64,000 nucleotides of DNA, taken from assembly GCF_004331685.1 (NCBI RefSeq), contig NZ_SJSM01000005.1, forward strand, positions 248,001-312,000, read 5' to 3'. Both the position numbers and the translations under genes were made by a program. Source of the stretch: Pedobacter hiemivivus (GTDB taxonomy: Bacteria; Bacteroidota; Bacteroidia; Sphingobacteriales; Sphingobacteriaceae). The notes under the pieces were generated by a model. That model saw only the letters and a list, made by a program, of their open reading frames with translations, was not told the DNA's origin and searched no databases. This document shows positions 17,053 to 25,902 of the stretch, piece by piece (positions within the stretch are counted from its first letter, which is position 1; each line of letters begins with the position of its first letter).

Positions 17053-17973
17053 TTATTTACTTGTGTTTAAATTTTTAATTGTTTTTTCTGCTACTGTTTT
17101 TAAATAGACAGCAAAATCCGCTGGAACATTTTTAGGCACATACTCAATTTTTGACGGAGATTCGTTAAATAAGATTGCATACCAAATTAATCCCCCCAGG
17201 TATCTTCCTGCTTCATTGGCATGATTTGGGTCAAATACAATTTTCTTATCTTTCCAGTAATAACCCATGTTAATAGAATTTTCTTGGTTAGGAAGGTTGG
17301 GATACACCGGATTTTCATAATCAAAAGCAGGATCCTTTTTAAAACCAAAAACCTTATCTGATGCTACGGCATAAAAGGCATCCCCAACAGGCATAATTTT
17401 CGCATTCAACTGTTTGGCCAGGGCATGATAAGCCGCCCTTGATTTCTCCCACATTTCAGTCTGATTTTTAGCCAGCTGATTTGGCGCCACTCGACCAAAT
17501 TTTAAAGCATCACTTCTATAGGCCCAGGTTTGATGGATAATAATCCTGGCATTTGGTTGAATCTTTTTAATGTAATCGTATAGTTTTTGAGCATAGGGAT
17601 TGTAGCTTTCCTTATCCGCGGATAGATAAGAAGCCTGTTGAAGCGTAACCACATCCCAGGTACCCGCCGATAAAAGCATACGCAAGGACTTATTACCTTT
17701 ATAAGGCTTCCCTTTAGGATCTTCAGGATTGGCTTCTGCGGCCTCCACGTATCCCCAATGCTGCTCTAAAGAATGACCGGCTAATTCTGCTCTGCCTACA
17801 ATGAGTTCTGTGCCCTTTTCCTTTGCAAAATTGGATAAATACGCCGACGCATTTTGAGAAAAACTATTGCCAATAATAAATAGCCTTAAACTTTTAGGAC
17901 TGGTTTGCCCGAACGATAAACCAGTGATTAGGCTTAAAAGAAGAAGTAAAACGGAGGTTTTAATGTATTTCAT
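17053..17973 (-). CDS. secreted SGNH-hydrolase-like protein (DUF4886)
   Basis: 306 residues with signal peptide MKYIKTSVLLLLLSLITGLSFG. The SGNH block I motif GNSFSQNA has the candidate nucleophile Ser37, and a C-terminal DPNHANEAGRY supplies the Asp-x-x-His pair. This is the DUF4886 type, usually found in polysaccharide loci and thought to be an esterase, for example of acetyl groups. It is the first gene of the unit; the promoter candidate lies at 18158-18187, with an operator-like CCAAA array just downstream of its start site. Deacylation of the imported glycan is inference. Confidence 0.8.
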   Translation of the reverse strand: MKYIKTSVLLLLLSLITGLSFGQTSPKSLRLFIIGNSFSQNASAYLSNFAKEKGTELIVGRAELAGHSLEQHWGYVEAAEANPEDPKGKPYKGNKSLRMLLSAGTWDVVTLQQASYLSADKESYNPYAQKLYDYIKKIQPNARIIIHQTWAYRSDALKFGRVAPNQLAKNQTEMWEKSRAAYHALAKQLNAKIMPVGDAFYAVASDKVFGFKKDPAFDYENPVYPNLPNQENSINMGYYWKDKKIVFDPNHANEAGRYLGGLIWYAILFNESPSKIEYVPKNVPADFAVYLKTVAEKTIKNLNTSK

Positions 17974-18121
17974 TTGTTAGTGTTTTTATATTTCATACTA
18001 TAATTGCTTTCTGTAGATCAGTTTATCAATGCCCCTCTGATTAGGATTTGAATCTGAACAGGTAGTGCGGGAATATATAAGTATGTAATGCCCGATTTTT
18101 TGGATGATAACACATCGCTCA

Positions 18122-18148
18122 TATTTGGTTTGGTCTGGTTTGGTTTAA
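18122..18148. promoter_or_regulatory. CCAAA pentamer array at the catabolic-operon start site
   Basis: On the minus strand the tract contains four pentamers in register: CCAAA, CCAGA, CCAAA, CCAAA. It lies just downstream of the predicted -7 element of the SGNH/symporter/oxidoreductase operon, where a repressor would block transcription. A second array is at 18307-18330. Confidence 0.55.
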
Positions 18149-18157
18149 CAGTCATAA

Positions 18158-18187
18158 CAAAAATATAAATTAATCTTAGTTTTCAAA
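18158..18187 (-). promoter_or_regulatory. promoter of the SGNH/symporter/oxidoreductase operon
   Basis: On the minus strand: TTTG (18187-18184), 18-bp spacer, TATTTTTG (18165-18158). This is close to the Bacteroidota TTTG-N19-21-TANNTTTG consensus. Predicted start near 18150, leaving a leader of about 175 bases. Confidence 0.55.
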
Positions 18188-18306
18188 CATTATTTATCTT
18201 TTATTATCACAACATCCCTGTCAAGAAACAGAATTCAAAAACTAAGCAATTAAAATTCAGTAATTTAACAAACAAAAATCTTCAATAAAAATATTCAACA
18301 CCCGAG

Positions 18307-18330
18307 ATTGGTTTGGTTTGGTATGGATTG
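18307..18330. promoter_or_regulatory. CCAAA pentamer array at the GntR gene promoter
   Basis: On the minus strand: CCATA, CCAAA, CCAAA, CCAAT, four in-register pentamers. The array ends at the -33 position of the predicted GntR promoter, so binding there would autoregulate the gene. Confidence 0.55.
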
Positions 18331-18359
18331 TGTTTTCTCAAAAATATCAGTTAGTTTTG
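18327..18359 (+). promoter_or_regulatory. promoter of the GntR regulator gene
   Basis: ATTG at 18327-18330 (one mismatch to TTTG), 21-bp spacer, then TAGTTTTG at 18352-18359 matching TANNTTTG. The ATG follows at 18379. Confidence 0.5.
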
Positions 18360-18378
18360 CAACGCAACAAAAAAATAT

Positions 18379-19428
18379 ATGCCTCAAAATTCAAAATCTA
18401 AAATTGAAAAACAAAGTATAGAGACCGATTCCCCCCCTGTTTCTACACATAGAATGAAGTATTTGCAGTTAGCAGAATATATTAACCATCTCATTGAAAT
18501 AGACGAACTCAAAATTAACGACAGACTCCCTTCTTTAAATCAATTAATTGAAAAATTAAAAATCAGTAAGGAAACTGCGTTAAAAGGCCTCAGTCATTTA
18601 TCTGAAAAAGGGATTATTGAAGCCGAATACCGAAAAGGCTATTATGTAAAGAAAAAGGCCCAATATCAGCCCTATCGAATATGTCTGATCCTTGATAAAA
18701 TGAATGTCTTAAGAGATCGGGTATACCAGTCTTTTTTAGAAAAGATTAAAGGTCAGGCAGATGTAGACGTATATTTTCATCATCATAATTTTAAGGTATT
18801 CGAAAAACTTGTGGATGAGAATTTACCCAATTACACTCATTTTGTAATCACAACATTCTTACAAGGCAACACTACCGAAGTGCTCAATCGCATTCCCTCA
18901 CAAAAAAGAATCATACTGGATTATGAAGAGAAAAATCTAACCGGAGATTACACCTGCATTTATCAGGATTATAAAACAGATATTCAGGAATCGCTGACGG
19001 AACTCCTTCCGCAGCTAGAGAAATACTCGAGATTAGTTTTAATTGCACCATTAGAAGCATTTCATGCCAAAGAGGTAATAAATGGATTTGAGACTTTCTG
19101 TAAGTTAACTCGTAAAAAACATATCATTTACAACACCGTGGATGAACCAAACTGTAAAAATGGCGACGCTTACATCACATTCAGCAGATATGATCAGGAT
19201 GATATTTCCATTATTAAGCTGGCACGTAAAAATCAATGGACACTAGGAAAAGATATCGGTCTGATTTCTTACAATGATACGGCGGTAAAAGAAATATTGG
19301 AAAACGGAATTACTGTAATCAGTACAGATTTCAACAAAATGGGAGAAGAAGCAGCTAAAGCTATTCTGACAGGAACCACGGTTGCAATGCGAGATCCCGC
19401 AAAAGTGATCTTAAGGAATTCTCTGTAA
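18379..19428 (+). CDS. GntR-family regulator with LacI-type sugar-sensor domain
   Basis: 349 residues. A GntR winged helix spans about residues 28-92 (YLQLAEYINHLIEIDELKINDRLPSLNQLI, quoted in part; SKETALKGLSHLSEKGIIEAEYRKGYYV). The rest resembles a periplasmic-binding-protein-like sensor as in LacI/AraR regulators. It is divergent from the oxidoreductase/symporter/SGNH operon, and CCAAA arrays sit at both promoters. A paralogue lies at 51855-52871; the two share FHHHN motifs and the C-terminal pattern DIG(L/I)xSYN(D/E)T. The effector is probably a small sugar released by the pathway. An internal ATG at 18457 is a less likely start. Confidence 0.88.
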   Translation: MPQNSKSKIEKQSIETDSPPVSTHRMKYLQLAEYINHLIEIDELKINDRLPSLNQLIEKLKISKETALKGLSHLSEKGIIEAEYRKGYYVKKKAQYQPYRICLILDKMNVLRDRVYQSFLEKIKGQADVDVYFHHHNFKVFEKLVDENLPNYTHFVITTFLQGNTTEVLNRIPSQKRIILDYEEKNLTGDYTCIYQDYKTDIQESLTELLPQLEKYSRLVLIAPLEAFHAKEVINGFETFCKLTRKKHIIYNTVDEPNCKNGDAYITFSRYDQDDISIIKLARKNQWTLGKDIGLISYNDTAVKEILENGITVISTDFNKMGEEAAKAILTGTTVAMRDPAKVILRNSL

Positions 19429-19444
19429 CGCTCAAAATAAAGGC

Positions 19445-19527
19445 AAAATAAACCGTTCTATTCTAAGGCTGGCATCTTTTGCTGAAGGGCAAAAGCGCCT
19501 GAGGCCTTTTCATAGAAGGTATATTTT
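19445..19527 (+). repeat. 3'-end palindromic repeat, copy 4
   Basis: Runs AAAATAAACCGTTCTA ... TAGAAGGTATATTTT with stems TTCTA/TAGAA, AAGG/CCTT and CTTTTGC/GCAAAAG. It starts about 16 bases after the GntR stop codon, sense orientation. Copy 5 faces it across the terminator, making a roughly 250-bp palindrome. Confidence 0.8.
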
Positions 19528-19544
19528 GTTTTAAAATACTGCAT

Positions 19545-19584
19545 AAAAAAAAGCATGATGCCTATAGACATCATGCTTTTTTTT
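19545..19584. terminator. bidirectional hairpin terminator, 16-bp arms
   Basis: Eight A then GCATGATG (19545-19560), 8-base loop, CATCATGC then eight T (19569-19584). A perfect A-stem-T terminator that works on both strands between the convergent GntR gene and valS. Confidence 0.85.
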
Positions 19585-19607
19585 ATTTTCATTGCTTTGC
19601 TTGAAAT

Positions 19608-19698
19608 AAAATATACCTTCTCAGACAAGACCTAGGCGCTCTTTGCTCCCCTTCAGGAGCCGAAGAGATGCCAGACTTGGAGGAGAATGGTTTATTTT
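19608..19698 (-). repeat. 3'-end palindromic repeat, copy 5 (minus orientation)
   Basis: On the minus strand it runs AAAATAAACCATTCTC ... GAGAAGGTATATTTT, with stems TTCTC/GAGAA, CAAG/CTTG and CTCTT...GCTCC/GGAGC...AAGAG. It follows the valS stop by about 16 bases. Confidence 0.8.
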
Positions 19699-19713
19699 AC
19701 CTTTATTTTTCAC

Positions 19714-22377
19714 TTAACTCAAAGCAGCCAAGCTCTCTTCAATAATTTTGATTTTCCCTTCAGCGTCAGCCTGTTTGTTTCTTTCGTTTTGGATAATTTC
19801 AGGCTTGGCATTCTGCACAAAGCGCTCATTGTTCAACTTAGCGTTAACAGACTTCAAGAAACCTTGCAGGTAAACAAGCTCCTCGTTTAAGCGGGCTATT
19901 TCTACATCAGCATCAATAGCTTCATTCAAATGAATAAAGAACTCATCGTTACCTACCATGAAACTTACAGCTCCTGGGATTTTATCATTTACAAACTCAA
20001 CCTGGTTGATATTAACCAATTTGAAAACGATATTTAACCACTTTTCGTAGTCAAGTGTAGAGTTTACTTTAACAGCCAAAGGCAAAGCCTCTTTTGGAGA
20101 GATTTGCTTGGTATTTCTTACGTTTCTAATCTCCCCTACTAAAGTTTTAATCACTTCTACTTCTTTAAGTAAAGTTGCATCAGCACTTCCAACTACAGGA
20201 TAGTTTGCCACAATACAACATTCCATTTCCCCTCTTTCGCCAAACAGCTCATCATGCCACAATTCTTCTGTTAGGAAAGGCATAAATGGATGCAATAAGG
20301 TTAATATCTTTTCGAAGAAGCCTGCAGTTGCTTTTAGCGTATCCGCATCAACAGGCTGCTGATAAGCTGGCTTAACCATTTCCAGGTACCAGGCACAGAA
20401 ATCATCCCATACCAGCTTGTAAGTCGCCATTAAAGCTTCAGATAAACGGTATTGCTTAAAGTTATCTTCTATTTCAGCAAGCGCTTCATTAAAGCGGTTC
20501 TCAAACCACAATATGGCCTGCTTATTTGGATTTTCTAGATTAGCATCTACTTCCCATCCTTTTACCAGGCGGAATGCATTCCATATTTTGTTGGCGAAAT
20601 TACGTCCTTGCTCACAGTAGCTTTCATCAAACATCAAGTCGTTTCCAGCAGGAGAGCACAACAACATCCCTACCCTCACACCATCAGCACCATACTTTTC
20701 AATCAACCCAATTGGATCAGGAGAGTTACCTAAGGACTTAGACATCTTACGTCCAAGCTTATCTCTTACGATACCAGTTAAGTATACATTGGTAAATGGC
20801 TTCTGACCTCTAAACTCATGCCCTGCCATGATCATCCTTGCAACCCAGAAGAATAAAATCTCTGGTGCAGTAACTAAATCATTCGTTGGGTAATAATAAT
20901 TGATATCTGGATTATCAGGATTTTTAAAACCATCAAATACAGATATTGGCCATAGCCAAGAGGAGAACCAGGTATCCATCACATCAGGATCCTGTTTTAC
21001 AAATGGCGCAAGCTGGCTTTTGCAACCTGCAGCTTCTTCAGCAGTAAAGTTTCCATCAGGATCTTTAAGCTTCAAGAGCTCAACCAAAGCTTCGTCCTTA
21101 GTTTTAGCAACAACCCAATTACCTTGATTGTCGTACCAAGCTGGAATTTGCTGTCCCCACCAAAGTTGGCGACTGATATTCCAATCACGAACATTCTCCA
21201 TCCAATGACGGTAGGTATTTACAAACTTTTCAGGGATTAGCTTTACATCGCCATTTAAAACATCCTCTAAAGCAGGTTTAGCCATCTGGTCCATTTTGCA
21301 GAACCATTGCATAGACAGTTTAGGCTCAATAGCCGCATCCGTACGCTCAGAAAAACCAACCTGAGATTTATAATCTTCAACCTTTTCTAAATGACTTGCT
21401 TCGTCTAATAGCTTAGCAATCTTTTTTCTAGCGATAAAACGATCCTCGCCAACTAAAATAACGGCAAGCTCATTCAGCGTACCATCGTCATTTAAAATAT
21501 CTATAACTGGCAGTTTATGCTTTAAACCCAATTCATAATCGTTAAGATCATGTGCCGGTGTAACTTTTAGACATCCAGTACCAAAATCCATAGTTACGTA
21601 TTCGTCCTCAATAATCGGAATTTCACGATTGATTAAAGGAACAAATACCTTTTTACCTTTCAGGTGTGTATAGCGTTCGTCATTTGGATTGATACAAATT
21701 GCCGCATCAGCCATGATGGTTTCCGGACGTGTAGTGGCAATAGTAACAAAGTCATCACTTCCTAAAACAGTATATTTGATGTAATATAATTTCTGGTTTA
21801 CTTCCTTACGGATTACTTCTTCATCAGAAACAGAAGTTTTACCTGCCGGATCCCAGTTCACCATACGGATACCTCTATAAATCCAGCCTTTTTTATATAA
21901 GTGGATAAAGCTGTCAATAACCGCATCAGACAAATCATCTTCCATGGTAAAGCGCGTACGGTCCCAGTCGCAACTTGCTCCTAGTTTTTTCAACTGATCC
22001 AGAATAATACCACCGTATTTCTCTTTCCACTCCCAGGCGTACTTCAAAAACTCTTCGCGGCTAATATCCGCTTTATTGATTCCTCTTTCTTTAAGCATGG
22101 CTACTACCTTAGCTTCTGTAGCAATAGAAGCGTGGTCAGTACCCGGTACCCAGCAAGCATTTTTACCCTGCATACGAGCTTTACGGATCAATACATCCTG
22201 AATGGTATTGTTCAGCATATGGCCCATGTGCAAGACCCCAGTGACATTTGGTGGCGGGATTACAATTGTATAAGGCTCACGCTCATCTGGCTCAGAGTGA
22301 AAAAACTTCTTCGAAAGCCAGTAACTATACCATTTATCTTCTGTCGATGCCGGATCGTATTTTGTAGAAATGCTCAT
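19714..22377 (-). CDS. valS: valine--tRNA ligase
   Basis: Class Ia aminoacyl-tRNA synthetase charging tRNA-Val, 887 residues from the start at 22377 (MSISTKYDPASTEDKWYSYW). The HIGH motif appears as GVLHMGHML near residue 48 and the KMSKS motif as GRKMSKSLGNS near residue 545. The editing (CP1) domain with TTRPETIMAD lies between. The C-terminal arm ends in the ValS coiled coil (IARLNEELVYLQGFLKSVNAKL, in part). An upstream ATG at 22467 would add 30 residues with no homology-like content, so it was not used. Downstream are a palindromic repeat and a strong terminator. Confidence 0.96.
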   Translation of the reverse strand: MSISTKYDPASTEDKWYSYWLSKKFFHSEPDEREPYTIVIPPPNVTGVLHMGHMLNNTIQDVLIRKARMQGKNACWVPGTDHASIATEAKVVAMLKERGINKADISREEFLKYAWEWKEKYGGIILDQLKKLGASCDWDRTRFTMEDDLSDAVIDSFIHLYKKGWIYRGIRMVNWDPAGKTSVSDEEVIRKEVNQKLYYIKYTVLGSDDFVTIATTRPETIMADAAICINPNDERYTHLKGKKVFVPLINREIPIIEDEYVTMDFGTGCLKVTPAHDLNDYELGLKHKLPVIDILNDDGTLNELAVILVGEDRFIARKKIAKLLDEASHLEKVEDYKSQVGFSERTDAAIEPKLSMQWFCKMDQMAKPALEDVLNGDVKLIPEKFVNTYRHWMENVRDWNISRQLWWGQQIPAWYDNQGNWVVAKTKDEALVELLKLKDPDGNFTAEEAAGCKSQLAPFVKQDPDVMDTWFSSWLWPISVFDGFKNPDNPDINYYYPTNDLVTAPEILFFWVARMIMAGHEFRGQKPFTNVYLTGIVRDKLGRKMSKSLGNSPDPIGLIEKYGADGVRVGMLLCSPAGNDLMFDESYCEQGRNFANKIWNAFRLVKGWEVDANLENPNKQAILWFENRFNEALAEIEDNFKQYRLSEALMATYKLVWDDFCAWYLEMVKPAYQQPVDADTLKATAGFFEKILTLLHPFMPFLTEELWHDELFGERGEMECCIVANYPVVGSADATLLKEVEVIKTLVGEIRNVRNTKQISPKEALPLAVKVNSTLDYEKWLNIVFKLVNINQVEFVNDKIPGAVSFMVGNDEFFIHLNEAIDADVEIARLNEELVYLQGFLKSVNAKLNNERFVQNAKPEIIQNERNKQADAEGKIKIIEESLAALS

Positions 22378-22426
22378 TATTTTGAAAGTATCAGATTTTG
22401 AAGGCGTAAAATTAAGGAAAAAAATA

Positions 22427-22496
22427 CAGATGCTGTTCGCTTCCTCAAATCTTTTGCTGAAGGGCAAAATCTTTGCATGTCAGCTCAGAGCATCTG
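22427..22496 (+). repeat. degenerate palindromic-repeat fragment upstream of valS
   Basis: CAGATGCT (22427-22434) pairs with AGCATCTG (22489-22496). In between, TCTTTTGCTGAAGGGCAAAA matches the apical hairpin of the repeat family, but the flanks do not, so it is at best a decayed copy. It is the only one not placed after a stop codon. Confidence 0.4.
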
Positions 22497-22513
22497 AATT
22501 TTTTTAGAAAAAG

Positions 22514-22545
22514 AAAGGGGGCAGTACTTTTATACTGCCCCCTTT
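22514..22545. terminator. GC-rich hairpin terminator downstream of the dipeptidyl peptidase gene
   Basis: AAAGGGGGCAGTA (22514-22526) pairs perfectly with TACTGCCCCCTTT (22533-22545), loop of 6 bases. On the minus strand it is followed by a T-rich tract, fitting termination of the gene ending at 22638. Confidence 0.8.
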
Positions 22546-22560
22546 ACCTCTAGTGAATAA

Positions 22561-22644
22561 AAAATTACCTTCTCTGAAGAGCCTAGGAACTTTTGCCTTC
22601 CTTCAAGGCAAAAGATTCCAGCGATTGAAGAGATAGGTTATTTT
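22561..22644 (-). repeat. 3'-end palindromic repeat, copy 6 (minus orientation)
   Basis: On the minus strand it begins AAAAAATAACCTATCTCT, where TAA is the stop codon of the dipeptidyl peptidase gene, and ends AGAGAAGGTAATTTT. Apical stem CTTTTGCC/GGCAAAAG and CTGGAA/TTCCTAG pairing are kept; the middle stem is poorer than in other copies. Confidence 0.75.
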
Positions 22645-24800
22645 TTCCCCTTTAAATAAACCTCAAAATAATCCGTTACCTTTTGATATAAATGCACACG
22701 ATCCTTGCCCATTACATTGTGCTCATGACCAGGATAAATCATATAATCAACCTGCACACCTTTATCAACGGCATGCTTCACAAAATCAACTGAATGTTGC
22801 TGTACAACTACAGGATCTTGTTGGCCATGGATTAACATCAACTTTCCTTTCAGCTGATCAACTTTGTTGCTCAGATAAGTTGCTGCATAACCTTCAGGAT
22901 TTTCCTGTGGCGTATCCATATAACGTTCAGTATACATGATTTCATAGAACTGCCAGTTAATCACTGGACCACCTGCTACTGCAGCTTTAAAAACTCCTGG
23001 ATGTGTTAACATGAAATCAGTGGTTGCAAAACCGCCAAAACTCCAGCCAAATAAACCCATATTAGCTGAATCTACATAAGGTTGACTTTTTAAGTAATCA
23101 ACAGCAGTCATCATATCTTCCATTTGTACATCACCTGCACGGCGGAACATAGACTGTTCAAAAGCCTTACCTCGGTTATCGCTACCCCTTACATCAATTG
23201 TAAGCACTACATAACCATTTTGAGCCATATATCTCGACCAGTAGTCGCCAGCACCGCCGTTCCAGCCATTGGTAATCAATTGCGCATGCGGGCCGCCATA
23301 CCAATAAACAACCACAGGATACTTTTTATTCGCATCATAGTTTACCGGTTTGTACAAATTCATGTACAGCTCATCACCCGATTTGCTTTTAATGGTGAAA
23401 ATTGAACCGTTTGCCGTTGCATAAGCAGCCAAAGGGTTAGCAGCTTTTAACAACACTTTAGTTTTTAAAGTAGCAGTTTCTACCAGCTGAATCACCTTTG
23501 GATCATTAGGCGTACTATAACTATCAATTACGGTATTTCCAGAGGCACTTACCTGTGCATTGTGCACTGCAAACCCTTGTGTAATTCTCCTGGTTTTACC
23601 AGATTTCACATTCAACACATATAGATTTCTTGTGATTGGCGACTCCTCTGTCGACACATAAAACAATTGATCACCTTTCGCATCAAAATTTTTCACATCC
23701 AACACTTCCCAAGGTCCTTTAGTCAATTGTTTTAACAGCTTTCCTGCCGAACTATATAAATACAAATGATTCCAGCCATCTCTATTGCTTTGCCAGATAA
23801 ATTTCGAAGGATCATTTTTTAAGAATAACATAGGGACCAATGGCTCCACATATTTCTCATCTTTTTCTTCAAACAAAGTCTTCACAAAATCACCAGTTAC
23901 CGCATCATATTGATTTAGCTTCATGTGGTTTTGTCCACGGTTCAATACTGCTATATAAACATATTTATCATCTGGACTCCAGGCAATATTAGTTAAGTAC
24001 TGCTCAACAGGCTCACCAGTTTTTATGTAAACTACATTCTTCGTTTCAGCGTTGTAAACCCCTAGCGTTACCTGGTGACTTTTATCGCCAGCCATAGGAT
24101 ACTTGATGTTCACATTCTGAGCCGGTCTTGTAGTCCAATCGATAATCGGATAATCAGTAACCATGCTCTGGTCCATTCTGTAAAAAGCAAGTAGCTTACC
24201 GCTATTGCTCCAAAAAATTCCTTTGCTAATACCAAATTCTTCCCTATGTACAGATGAAGCATATACAATATCCTTGCTACCATCCGTAGTCACCTGCTTT
24301 TTGTCTGCACCTTTAGCTACAAACAGATTAAAATTATCAAGGTAAGCAACATAACCTGCTTTACTTTCCTCAACATTAGCCATCCCCATTAACGACTTAT
24401 CAACAAGTACTTCTACTGTATTTTTAACCGGATCAAGCGCTACTTTGCTACCATTAAGGTTTAAAATCCAATTCGTACCCTGATTAAATTGAATCATAGG
24501 CAACACTTTTAAAGTATCTTGTTGTGCTGCCCTTAGTTTTTGGTTTAGCAAACTTAAAGTCAAAAATGATTGATCTTCTTTAGTTTTAGCATTACCACTT
24601 AACCAAACCGGAGTATTACCAACACGTTTGGCATATACATAATCCTCAGTTCCGTAAATAAATTGAATTTGAGATAAGTTTTCGGGCGCAAGTACGGTCC
24701 GGGCATTGCTCATCGCATCCTGCATGGTCAATTGTTTATTTTGGGCAAAACCACAAAAAGCAATTGATACCAGGTGGATCAGCAGAATCAGTTTCTTCAT
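22638..24800 (-). CDS. dipeptidyl peptidase IV-like serine peptidase (S9B)
   Basis: 720-residue exported prolyl-type dipeptidyl peptidase. A signal peptide (MKKLILLIHLVSIAFCGFA) is followed by the DPPIV N-terminal beta-propeller (about 100-480) and the alpha/beta-hydrolase domain. The catalytic triad is visible: Ser587 in GWSFGGF, Asp662 in HGQQDPV and His694 in PGHEHN. The length and YWYGGPHAQ motif fit S9B. Likely periplasmic peptide trimming. Monocistronic between a terminator and the divergent EamA gene. Confidence 0.93.
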   Translation of the reverse strand: MKKLILLIHLVSIAFCGFAQNKQLTMQDAMSNARTVLAPENLSQIQFIYGTEDYVYAKRVGNTPVWLSGNAKTKEDQSFLTLSLLNQKLRAAQQDTLKVLPMIQFNQGTNWILNLNGSKVALDPVKNTVEVLVDKSLMGMANVEESKAGYVAYLDNFNLFVAKGADKKQVTTDGSKDIVYASSVHREEFGISKGIFWSNSGKLLAFYRMDQSMVTDYPIIDWTTRPAQNVNIKYPMAGDKSHQVTLGVYNAETKNVVYIKTGEPVEQYLTNIAWSPDDKYVYIAVLNRGQNHMKLNQYDAVTGDFVKTLFEEKDEKYVEPLVPMLFLKNDPSKFIWQSNRDGWNHLYLYSSAGKLLKQLTKGPWEVLDVKNFDAKGDQLFYVSTEESPITRNLYVLNVKSGKTRRITQGFAVHNAQVSASGNTVIDSYSTPNDPKVIQLVETATLKTKVLLKAANPLAAYATANGSIFTIKSKSGDELYMNLYKPVNYDANKKYPVVVYWYGGPHAQLITNGWNGGAGDYWSRYMAQNGYVVLTIDVRGSDNRGKAFEQSMFRRAGDVQMEDMMTAVDYLKSQPYVDSANMGLFGWSFGGFATTDFMLTHPGVFKAAVAGGPVINWQFYEIMYTERYMDTPQENPEGYAATYLSNKVDQLKGKLMLIHGQQDPVVVQQHSVDFVKHAVDKGVQVDYMIYPGHEHNVMGKDRVHLYQKVTDYFEVYLKGKK

Positions 24801-24864
24801 TCGTATAAAAAATTAGTTTGGACAAACTTATATAAAATGCTGCAAATAACATTACTTCTTACCT

Positions 24865-24872
24865 TACCTTTG
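24865..24872 (+). promoter_or_regulatory. putative -7 element very close to the EamA start
   Basis: TACCTTTG matches TANNTTTG and ends only five bases before the ATG at 24878, so transcription would start at or next to the start codon. See the leaderless-transcript finding. Confidence 0.4.
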
Positions 24873-24877
24873 TCGTA

Positions 24878-25750
24878 ATGAAAACGATACTTACCGGCTT
24901 ATTATTTGCCATGTTATGGGCTTCTGCATCTGTAGCCACCAAATTTGGTATCCTATCGGCCCCACCTTTAATACTCGGAAACCTTCGCTTCTTTATTGCC
25001 GGAGCGGTTTTACTAGGCTATTGTTACCTGATTAGCAGAGATAAGCAATACCGACTACCCAATACAGAAGAATGGCGACAACTAGCCATTTTTGGCTTTT
25101 TAAATACTACAGTATACCTTGGCATGTATGTCTTTGCCATGAAATATACGGCTGCCGGTATCGGCAGTCTGGCCACTTCTACCAATCCCTTATTGATCGT
25201 TTTACTTTCCTCATGGCTAATGGGTCGAAAACCCGCCAAAAGTGAAATCATAAGTATCATTATTGGTATGGCAGGTATCGCACTTGCCACTTATCCATTG
25301 CTTAAAAATAGCGGCACCTCTATTTTCGGCGTGACTATATTGATGTTAAGCATGGTCGCTGTTTCCTTTGCCAGTGTTTATTATGCGCGTGTTACATGGA
25401 CACTGCCCAACCTATTGATTAATGGTTGGCAAGTAACGCTTGGTGGACTATTCTTACTACCATTCACCTTTTCTATGAGCGATTTCTCTTCCATACAATT
25501 TGACAGTAGGTTAATTTATTCGGTGCTTTGGCTTAGCTTAGCCGTTTCTGTAGTGGGATTGATCTGCTGGTTTTACCTGTTAAAAATAGATACTGTAAAA
25601 GCTTCGCTATGGCTATTTCTTTGTCCCTTGTTTGGCTTTTTCTACGCCTGGTGGTTGTTAAATGAGCCTATTACACTATACACCATCGCAGGCACATTAC
25701 TGGTAATAACCGGATTATACATCGGTCAACGCAAAAAGTTTACAACATAA
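24878..25750 (+). CDS. EamA/RhaT-type drug-metabolite transporter
   Basis: 290-residue inner-membrane protein with ten hydrophobic segments arranged as two EamA repeats (about 1-135 and 145-285). Conserved features include the N-terminal ASASVATKFGI, RFFIAGAVLLGY and the second-repeat ending with PLFGFFYAWWLLNEPITLYTIAG (in part), typical of the DMT superfamily. The substrate is unknown; family members export amino acids, nucleosides or metabolites. Divergent from the dipeptidyl peptidase gene. No operon partner. Confidence 0.88.
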   Translation: MKTILTGLLFAMLWASASVATKFGILSAPPLILGNLRFFIAGAVLLGYCYLISRDKQYRLPNTEEWRQLAIFGFLNTTVYLGMYVFAMKYTAAGIGSLATSTNPLLIVLLSSWLMGRKPAKSEIISIIIGMAGIALATYPLLKNSGTSIFGVTILMLSMVAVSFASVYYARVTWTLPNLLINGWQVTLGGLFLLPFTFSMSDFSSIQFDSRLIYSVLWLSLAVSVVGLICWFYLLKIDTVKASLWLFLCPLFGFFYAWWLLNEPITLYTIAGTLLVITGLYIGQRKKFTT

Positions 25751-25811
25751 ACTTTACAATCACACAATATTTTTTGTTAAAATATGTTAAATACATATAA
25801 AACGAGAAGAG

Positions 25812-25898
25812 ATGAAGACGATAAATGTATTTTCCTTTACTGGTACCATCCTTAGAAAACTTAATTTGATCAAAATTTATTACTGGTTTAACAAGTAG
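25812..25898 (+). CDS. possible 28-residue small ORF
   Basis: ATG at 25812, stop TAG at 25896-25898. The peptide begins MKTINVFSFTGTILRK and ends IYYWFNK. A purine-rich GAGAAGAG precedes the ATG, unusual for this window where ribosome sites are weak. I do not recognise it, and an AT-rich gap of this size can hold such an ORF by chance. Confidence 0.25.
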   Translation: MKTINVFSFTGTILRKLNLIKIYYWFNK

Positions 25899-25902
25899 TC
25901 CA

